Assembly: GCA_011049495.1 (NCBI GenBank)
Contig: DSBF01000494.1
Location: forward strand, 1 to 10,715
DNA length: 10,715 nt
Direction: 5' to 3'
DNA from: Ignavibacteria bacterium
Lineage (GTDB): Bacteria; Bacteroidota; Ignavibacteria; Ignavibacteriales; Melioribacteraceae
In this document: positions 6,971 to 10,715 of the stretch, one piece after another
Numbering within the stretch: position 1 is the first letter of the stretch
Layout: every line of letters begins with the position of its first letter
Notes under the pieces: generated by a model
Seen by the model: only the letters and a program-made list of their open reading frames with translations
What the model was told of the DNA's origin: nothing
Databases searched by the model: none
Position numbers and translations under genes: made by a program

Positions 6971-7618
6971 ATGCAAAAGCTAAAAATCATTCATTACGAT
7001 AAAGAATTTTTATCAAGAGCCGGTTTTAAGTATTTAGTAACAGAAAACGGAAATTTTCGCTTAGTAGGAAGTTTTGAGAACAAAGAAGAATTTCTGTCTG
7101 CCGTAACGAAGCAAATCCCGAACGTGGTTGTATTTGATTTTACATCCCAAAACTCGCTCACTTCAAAAGATATTGAAAAATTAGCACGCCTTTCAAAAAA
7201 ACCCGGTTTTCTCGTTATTGCTAATGATTTTAATAAGGATACGATTTGTGAATATATGGACTGCGGTGTTGAATGCTTTGTAACAAAAGGCTGCAGCAAA
7301 GACGAAATTTTACTTGCAATTAATGCCGCGGCTAAAGGAGAAAAATTTTTCTGTAACAAAGTATTAAACTATATAATTGAAAGCTCCTTTATTACTAAGG
7401 ATGATTGTGATTCAACCAAGCTAACAAACCGCGAGATAGAAATTCTTAAACTTACTGCCGACGGGCTTTCTAACAAAGAAATTGCCGATAAATTATTTTT
7501 AAGTCTTCATACCATATATACTCATCGAAAAAACATTATGAAAAAACTAAACATCAAATCAAACTCAGAATTTATTAAATATGCTTACGATTCCGGTTTA
7601 GTTTCTACCCAAGATTAG
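6971..7618 (+). CDS. LuxR/NarL-family response regulator with altered receiver pocket
   Basis: A 215-residue DNA-binding regulator. Residues 1-120 form a receiver-like domain: the strand IIHYD (6-10), the predicted phosphoacceptor D56 (NVVVFDF), and the conserved lysine K106 (FVTKGCS). Two usual positions differ. The first acidic residue of the DD pair is Y9, and the Thr/Ser of strand 4 is A84 (LVIAND). Residues about 149-212 are a clear GerE/LuxR helix-turn-helix (LTNREIEILKLTADGLSNKE, then IADKLFLSLHTIYTHRKNIM and KKLNI). I chose ATG 6971 because the receiver fold starts there; the in-frame TTG at 6917 would add 18 residues (MFICNHLF...) unlike any receiver N-terminus. The gene is divergent from the kinase gene and upstream of the TonB receptor gene. 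Phosphorylation may be possible through D10 and D56, but the missing Thr suggests altered or constitutive signalling. Target genes are unknown. Confidence 0.88.
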   Translation: MQKLKIIHYDKEFLSRAGFKYLVTENGNFRLVGSFENKEEFLSAVTKQIPNVVVFDFTSQNSLTSKDIEKLARLSKKPGFLVIANDFNKDTICEYMDCGVECFVTKGCSKDEILLAINAAAKGEKFFCNKVLNYIIESSFITKDDCDSTKLTNREIEILKLTADGLSNKEIADKLFLSLHTIYTHRKNIMKKLNIKSNSEFIKYAYDSGLVSTQD

Positions 7619-7620
7619 GT

Positions 7621-7657
7621 ATATGATTCTAACAAATTTTGTGATTGAAAATCATAT
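7621..7657 (+). terminator. Possible weak hairpin terminator after the response regulator gene
   Basis: ATATGATT (7621-7628) and AATCATAT (7650-7657) are perfect 8-bp inverted repeats around a 21-nt loop that contains a smaller ACAA/TTGT pairing. The structure begins 2 bp after the TAG stop of the regulator gene. The stem is AT-rich and followed only by ATTTC-like sequence, so termination would be weak. The right half overlaps the Fur-like inverted repeat described separately, so the two readings compete. Confidence 0.3.
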
Positions 7658-7659
7658 TT
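7641..7659. promoter_or_regulatory. Candidate Fur-like operator upstream of the TonB receptor gene
   Basis: The core TGATT-GAA-AATCA (7642-7654) is a perfect 5-3-5 inverted repeat. Aligned with the 19-bp Fur consensus GATAATGATAATCATTATC, the window matches by hand count at 12 of 19 positions. It lies about 100 bp upstream of the receptor ATG, and iron repression would suit a FecA-like receptor. The local AT content makes chance matches likely, and no promoter close to the site was identified with confidence. Confidence 0.3.
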
Positions 7660-7746
7660 CACGTTATTGAGAAAATTCTGAGTGTCGATTAGTTTTCAAT
7701 GTACTTTTTAGTTAAAAAAGCACCGCCTAATTTTAATAGTTTTATT

Positions 7747-7750
7747 GAGG
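7747..7750 (+). promoter_or_regulatory. Shine-Dalgarno that decides the start of the TonB receptor gene
   Basis: GAGG with a 6-nt spacer precedes ATG 7757. The only upstream in-frame alternative, TTG at 7745, overlaps this site, so ATG 7757 is the better start. The signal peptide also begins properly at that ATG. Confidence 0.6.
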
Positions 7751-7756
7751 ATTAGT

Positions 7757-10150
7757 ATGAAAATAACATATATACTTTTATTTCTTGCATTCATTTTCCA
7801 TAATGTTTATGCACAATCTGCCGCTATTAACGGTACAGTTAAAGATAAAAATGAGAAACCGCTCGAGTACGCAAATGTATATTTATTGGAAGTTGATATG
7901 GGCTCAGGTGTTAAGCAAGATGGGTCATTTAGAATAGAAGGAATTCCAAATGGTACGTATACTTTGCGGGCAAGCATGATCGGTTATAATTCATTTACTA
8001 AAATTATTTCTTTAGAGGAAGATCAAGTTATTCAATTAGAAATAGTTCTACAAGAAAAAGTAATTGAAATGCCTCAAATTGAATTGATCGGAAAACGACC
8101 GCAAAAACTTGATCGTGTACCCGGTTCTGCCGCGGTATTAAATAAATCGCATATTGAGAATACAGCCCCGATCAGCGGGAATGAGGTCTTCCGGAAAATT
8201 GCCGGTGTACATGCAGTGGAAGAAGATAATGTTGGACTAAGAGCAAACATCGGCATTCGAGGTCTTGATCCTAGCCGAAGTCGCTCCGTCCTTGTGCTTG
8301 AAGATGGAATACCTGTTGCACTTGCTCCTTACGGCGAACCAGAAATGTATTACACTCCTTCTATGGATAGAATGACGGGGATTGAGTTGGTTAAGGGAAG
8401 CGGATCAATTCTTTTCGGTCCTCAAACTTTCGGAGGAGTCTTAAATTATTTGACAGCCGATCCACCTGCACTACCAACAACTTCATTGAATATTCGTGGC
8501 GGCGAAGGAGGATTTTTAGTCGGGCAAATTGGTTACGGTACATCTTCCGCCAACACCGGTTTTAATGCAACTTATCTTAGAAAACAAGGCAACAATGTTG
8601 GGTTGTTGAACTATAGGATTAACGACTTAACAAGTAAAATAAAATTTATGTTAAACGAGAAATCCGTAATCGGAATAAAGCTAAGCGTATATGATGAAAC
8701 ATCTAATTCAACTTATGTTGGTTTATCACAGGCAATGTACGATGAAGGTATTTATGATTTTACACATCCCTCCCCGGATGACAGATTAGATATCAGACGA
8801 TATTCTGGAAGCATTACACATGATTTCTTTATTAACGATAATATAACTCTGCGTACAACAGCATTCGGTTATACTACAACAAGAAACTGGTCTCGTCAAG
8901 ATTTTGATAATGTATTTAACCCTGATAGAGAATACGTTAGAATAGTTGGGAATCCGGATATCGAAGGTGGTGCACTATATTTTCGTGATGGTACAGGTAA
9001 TCGAAATCGTTCCTTCGAAGTTGCAGGTATTGAACCCAGACTATCAGTTAATTATGAATTAGGTGGTATTAAAAATGAATTGGATTTTGGTGTACGGTAT
9101 TTATACGAAAGAGCGTTCGAACAAAGAGTAAACGGAAATGTGTTGAGCCCGTTTTCAGGTGATCTAATTGAAGATGAAATCAGAACCGGTCGCGCATTCA
9201 GTTCTTATCTGCAAAATGCATTTAATATAACTGATAATTTTTCTATAACACCGGGTTTACGTTTAGAATACTTCGAGTATACTCGAGATATAAAACGTAT
9301 AAGCGGTAAAAATGTTGAGATAATGAACACCGATACGGTAACCGAACTTATACCAGGTATAGGTTTTAATTACCGAGTACTAAACGGAATTGTAATCTAC
9401 GGAGGAATTCATCGCGGGTACGGACCTCCACGGGTAAAAGATGCGATCAGTACTGAAGGTATAAGTGAAGAACTACAGGCAGAAAAAAGTTGGAACTATG
9501 AATTGGGAACTCGCTCACAACTAATAAAAGGTATTGATATTGAGTTAACCGGTTTCTTCATGGACTTTTCTAACCAGATTATTCCCGTTTCGGAATCTGC
9601 AGGAGGAACCGGGAAACCCGGCGCTACTTTAACTAATGGCGGAGCAACAAGACATTTTGGATTGGAAACCAGTTTCACGCTAAAACTTCACGAACTATTT
9701 AGATCTGATTACGGTGTAATTTTTAGTAATAATGCAACTTTTGTAAATGCAGAATTCAGTGTTGACCGCTTTGTGAAAAATGGAAATGAAACTGTTAATG
9801 TAAAAGGAAATAAAGTCCCTTATGCTCCTGAGATTCTTGTTACTTCCGGATTACTTATTAAAACACCTTTTAATTTTGATTTATCATTATCGGCAACTTA
9901 CATCGGGAAGCAGTATGGTGATGCATTAAATCGTGAAACAGGAACTTTAAATGGAAGAGAAGGTCCTATTCCTTCATATTTTATTTTTGATGCACGTTTA
10001 AGTTATAGACTGCCTTCATTTGAAAACATGGCATTATCATTATCTGTAAAAAATTTACTAGATGAACGTTATATTGTTTCTAGAAGACCGCAGGGGATTC
10101 GTGTTGGATTGCCTCGATTTATAACAATGGGAATTGATTTAGAAATATAG
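7757..10150 (+). CDS. FecA-like TonB-dependent outer-membrane receptor
   Basis: The 797-residue protein has a signal peptide (MKITYILLFLAFIFHNVYA, cleavage before Q20). A carboxypeptidase-regulatory-like beta domain follows at about 23-98 (INGTVKDKNEKPLEYANVYL), a feature common in Bacteroidota receptors. The plug domain spans about 120-236 and contains GLRANIGIRGLDPSRSR (160-176), VLEDGIPVALAPYGEPE (180-196) and LVKGSGSILFGPQTFGGVLNY (211-231). These segments closely resemble the E. coli FecA plug, so Fe(III)-dicitrate or a similar ferric chelate is the best guess for the substrate. The beta barrel fills about 245-797 and ends with a receptor-style segment (VKNLLDERYIVSRRPQGI...GLPRFITMGIDLEI). 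The final residue is Ile rather than the Phe typical of outer-membrane proteins. Transport would use TonB-ExbBD energy. No FecI/FecR sigma/anti-sigma pair or ABC transporter is adjacent. The receptor class is secure; the substrate is inferred from resemblance. Confidence 0.92.
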   Translation: MKITYILLFLAFIFHNVYAQSAAINGTVKDKNEKPLEYANVYLLEVDMGSGVKQDGSFRIEGIPNGTYTLRASMIGYNSFTKIISLEEDQVIQLEIVLQEKVIEMPQIELIGKRPQKLDRVPGSAAVLNKSHIENTAPISGNEVFRKIAGVHAVEEDNVGLRANIGIRGLDPSRSRSVLVLEDGIPVALAPYGEPEMYYTPSMDRMTGIELVKGSGSILFGPQTFGGVLNYLTADPPALPTTSLNIRGGEGGFLVGQIGYGTSSANTGFNATYLRKQGNNVGLLNYRINDLTSKIKFMLNEKSVIGIKLSVYDETSNSTYVGLSQAMYDEGIYDFTHPSPDDRLDIRRYSGSITHDFFINDNITLRTTAFGYTTTRNWSRQDFDNVFNPDREYVRIVGNPDIEGGALYFRDGTGNRNRSFEVAGIEPRLSVNYELGGIKNELDFGVRYLYERAFEQRVNGNVLSPFSGDLIEDEIRTGRAFSSYLQNAFNITDNFSITPGLRLEYFEYTRDIKRISGKNVEIMNTDTVTELIPGIGFNYRVLNGIVIYGGIHRGYGPPRVKDAISTEGISEELQAEKSWNYELGTRSQLIKGIDIELTGFFMDFSNQIIPVSESAGGTGKPGATLTNGGATRHFGLETSFTLKLHELFRSDYGVIFSNNATFVNAEFSVDRFVKNGNETVNVKGNKVPYAPEILVTSGLLIKTPFNFDLSLSATYIGKQYGDALNRETGTLNGREGPIPSYFIFDARLSYRLPSFENMALSLSVKNLLDERYIVSRRPQGIRVGLPRFITMGIDLEI

Positions 10151-10197
10151 TTGCTACTCAATACCGCTAGATTTTATAGATACGTACTAACAATTTT

Positions 10198-10235
10198 TTA
10201 CCGTCAAACTTATGTTTACACAAGTTTGACGGTAA
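10198..10235 (+). terminator. Strong hairpin after the TonB receptor gene, probable terminator
   Basis: TTACCGTCAAACTT (10198-10211) and its exact reverse complement (10222-10235) form a perfect 14-bp stem with a 10-nt loop, 47 bp after the TAG stop. A run of six T precedes the left arm, but only a short T tract (ATTTAC) follows the right arm. It is therefore not a textbook intrinsic terminator, though it could stop or stabilise the receptor transcript. Confidence 0.55.
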
Positions 10236-10295
10236 TTTACTATTCAGCAAATATTACCATTTCAATTTATCCGGGGAAAAATCAGCATACATAAA

Positions 10296-10313
10296 CTTCA
10301 TATATATATGAAG
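10296..10313. repeat. 18-bp perfect palindrome with an AT core
   Basis: CTTCATATATATATGAAG is its own reverse complement. It sits 11 bp beyond the stop codon of the DoxX remnant (read on the minus strand) and about 145 bp after the receptor gene. It could be a cruciform-prone site, a terminator of the old doxX-like gene or an operator; the alternating AT core carries little information. The rest of 10236-10324 shows no coding sequence. Confidence 0.5.
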
Positions 10314-10324
10314 AAGATTAGTGA

Positions 10325-10515
10325 TTAACCCAAAATAAACTTTATAAATTTATTTCCGCTGCTCATTTTATTTTCAAAAAATATATGCACACTAAATTTA
10401 CCTGGTCCGGTTAAGAAGAGCATAATATAACTTACCAAATACATTAATGCTTTTTCTTGAGTTGTGAACGGGTCCTCTGCATGATAAATAAATGCGGCAA
10501 CAAACATTGAAGGTT
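10325..10515 (-). pseudogene. Truncated DoxX-family membrane protein remnant (C-terminal part only)
   Basis: Read on the minus strand, about 62 residues resemble the C-terminal half of DoxX-family proteins. These include MFVAAFIYHAEDPF, which matches the family's M-VAAF-x-x-H pattern, and LVSYIMLFLTGPGKFSVHIF, where the LGPGRYSLD-like block closes the last membrane helix. The reading frame ends in a normal TAA at 10325-10327. Complete DoxX proteins have about 130-150 residues and four membrane helices; the first half is missing. The frame can be extended only to a TTG at 10534 through residues MKVKNKQ, which come from a hairpin and look unrelated to DoxX. No N-terminal DoxX sequence was seen in the three minus-strand frames between 10535 and 10715. 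The truncation point coincides with the left arm of an inverted repeat at 10503-10538. A small functional fragment cannot be excluded, but a decayed gene is likelier. Confidence 0.7.
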
Positions 10516-10538
10516 GCTTGTTTTTAACCTTCAATGTT
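10503..10538. repeat. Inverted repeat at the DoxX truncation point
   Basis: AACATTGAAGGTT (10503-10515) pairs perfectly with AACCTTCAATGTT (10526-10538), a 13-bp stem with the 10-nt loop gcttgttttt. On the minus strand the left arm encodes the PSM residues at the edge of the DoxX-like sequence. The right arm is an inverted copy beyond the point where DoxX similarity stops. Confidence 0.65.
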
Positions 10539-10715
10539 GCATTAATAGGCTAAAATTAAGTTACCTGAAAGGTCCGAAAACAGTAACCTTTAAGGTAATA
10601 ACATCTTTGCGTAAGGTGAGTTACTTATCAATTCACATATAAGCTGACGATTACAGGAGTTACCCCGAAAATTAAATGAGTATTCATCTAAGTTGTTTAG
10701 TTTATTACACATTTA
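10539..10715. other. Non-coding tail without a recognised gene
   Basis: Apart from the inverted repeat at 10561-10598, this stretch holds three copies of an (a/g)agttac-type word starting at about 10558, 10618 and 10657. On the minus strand there is a 40-codon open frame (10712 to 10590, beginning MCNKLNNLDEY) with no recognisable family and no ribosome-binding site visible inside the window. I see no RNA gene. It may be decayed sequence upstream of the DoxX remnant or the edge of a repeat family. Confidence 0.4.
10561..10598. repeat. Imperfect inverted repeat (13-bp arms, one mismatch)
   Basis: TTACCTGAAAGGT (10561-10573) and ACCTTTAAGGTAA (10586-10598) pair at 12 of 13 positions around a 12-nt loop. 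Each arm is itself a short palindrome (ACCT-N3-AGGT), so the site also looks like two operator-like boxes 23 bp apart. Function is unknown. Confidence 0.5.

Noticed and set aside
6994..7359. A 121-codon minus-strand open frame
   Set aside because: It lies antisense inside the well-supported response regulator gene and shows no family features.
7745..7756. TTG-initiated extension of the TonB receptor (MRIS before MKIT)
   Set aside because: The TTG overlaps the GAGG ribosome-binding site of the ATG at 7757, and the signal peptide starts at that ATG.
10590..10712. A 40-codon minus-strand open frame (MCNKLNNLDEY...) considered as the missing DoxX N-terminus
   Set aside because: It shows no hydrophobic helix or DoxX motif and stops before the DoxX-like part; kept only as a note on the non-coding tail.

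Overview
The window looks like chromosomal DNA from an AT-rich, Gram-negative member of the Bacteroidota/Ignavibacteriota-Chlorobiota group. Three things in the sequence point there. A secreted protein ends in a type IX secretion (T9SS) sorting domain with the NYPNPFNPST motif typical of Ignavibacteria. There is a TonB-dependent receptor with an N-terminal carboxypeptidase-regulatory-like domain. A near-perfect TAnnTTTG promoter element lies upstream of one gene. The assignment to Ignavibacteria in particular is inference from protein style, not from a marker gene.

Layout. 1-113: intergenic tail with a 10-bp-period AATTCGTG-like repeat. 114-1223 (-): secreted T9SS cargo protein of unknown function. 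1224-1393: divergent promoter region. 1394-4150 (+): large exported M14-family zinc carboxypeptidase with a glutamine-amidotransferase-like C-terminal domain. 4151-4336: convergent gap filled almost entirely by a 152-bp element with perfect 18-bp terminal inverted repeats (MITE-like). 4337-6790 (-): membrane sensor histidine kinase (5TM LytS-type sensor, three PAS domains, HisKA, HATPase), apparently with a TTG start. 6791-6970: divergent promoter region. 6971-7618 (+): LuxR/NarL-type response regulator with an altered receiver pocket. 7757-10150 (+): FecA-like TonB-dependent outer-membrane receptor. 10151-10715: a hairpin-rich, largely non-coding tail containing a truncated DoxX-family remnant on the minus strand.

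How the genes may work together. The kinase and the response regulator are divergent neighbours and may form a signalling pair, although the HisKA class does not usually partner NarL-type regulators. The receptor follows the regulator on the same strand after a 138-bp gap that holds a weak Fur-like inverted repeat, so it could be iron-regulated, controlled by the regulator, or neither. The carboxypeptidase and the T9SS cargo protein share a divergent promoter region and are both exported, but nothing shows a common pathway. Most of the window is conventional. The less ordinary parts are the MITE-like element, the degenerate receiver, and the DoxX remnant, whose truncation point coincides with an inverted duplication inside a cluster of hairpins of similar geometry. 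I found no tRNA, rRNA, CRISPR array, transposase or clear previously undescribed multi-gene system.
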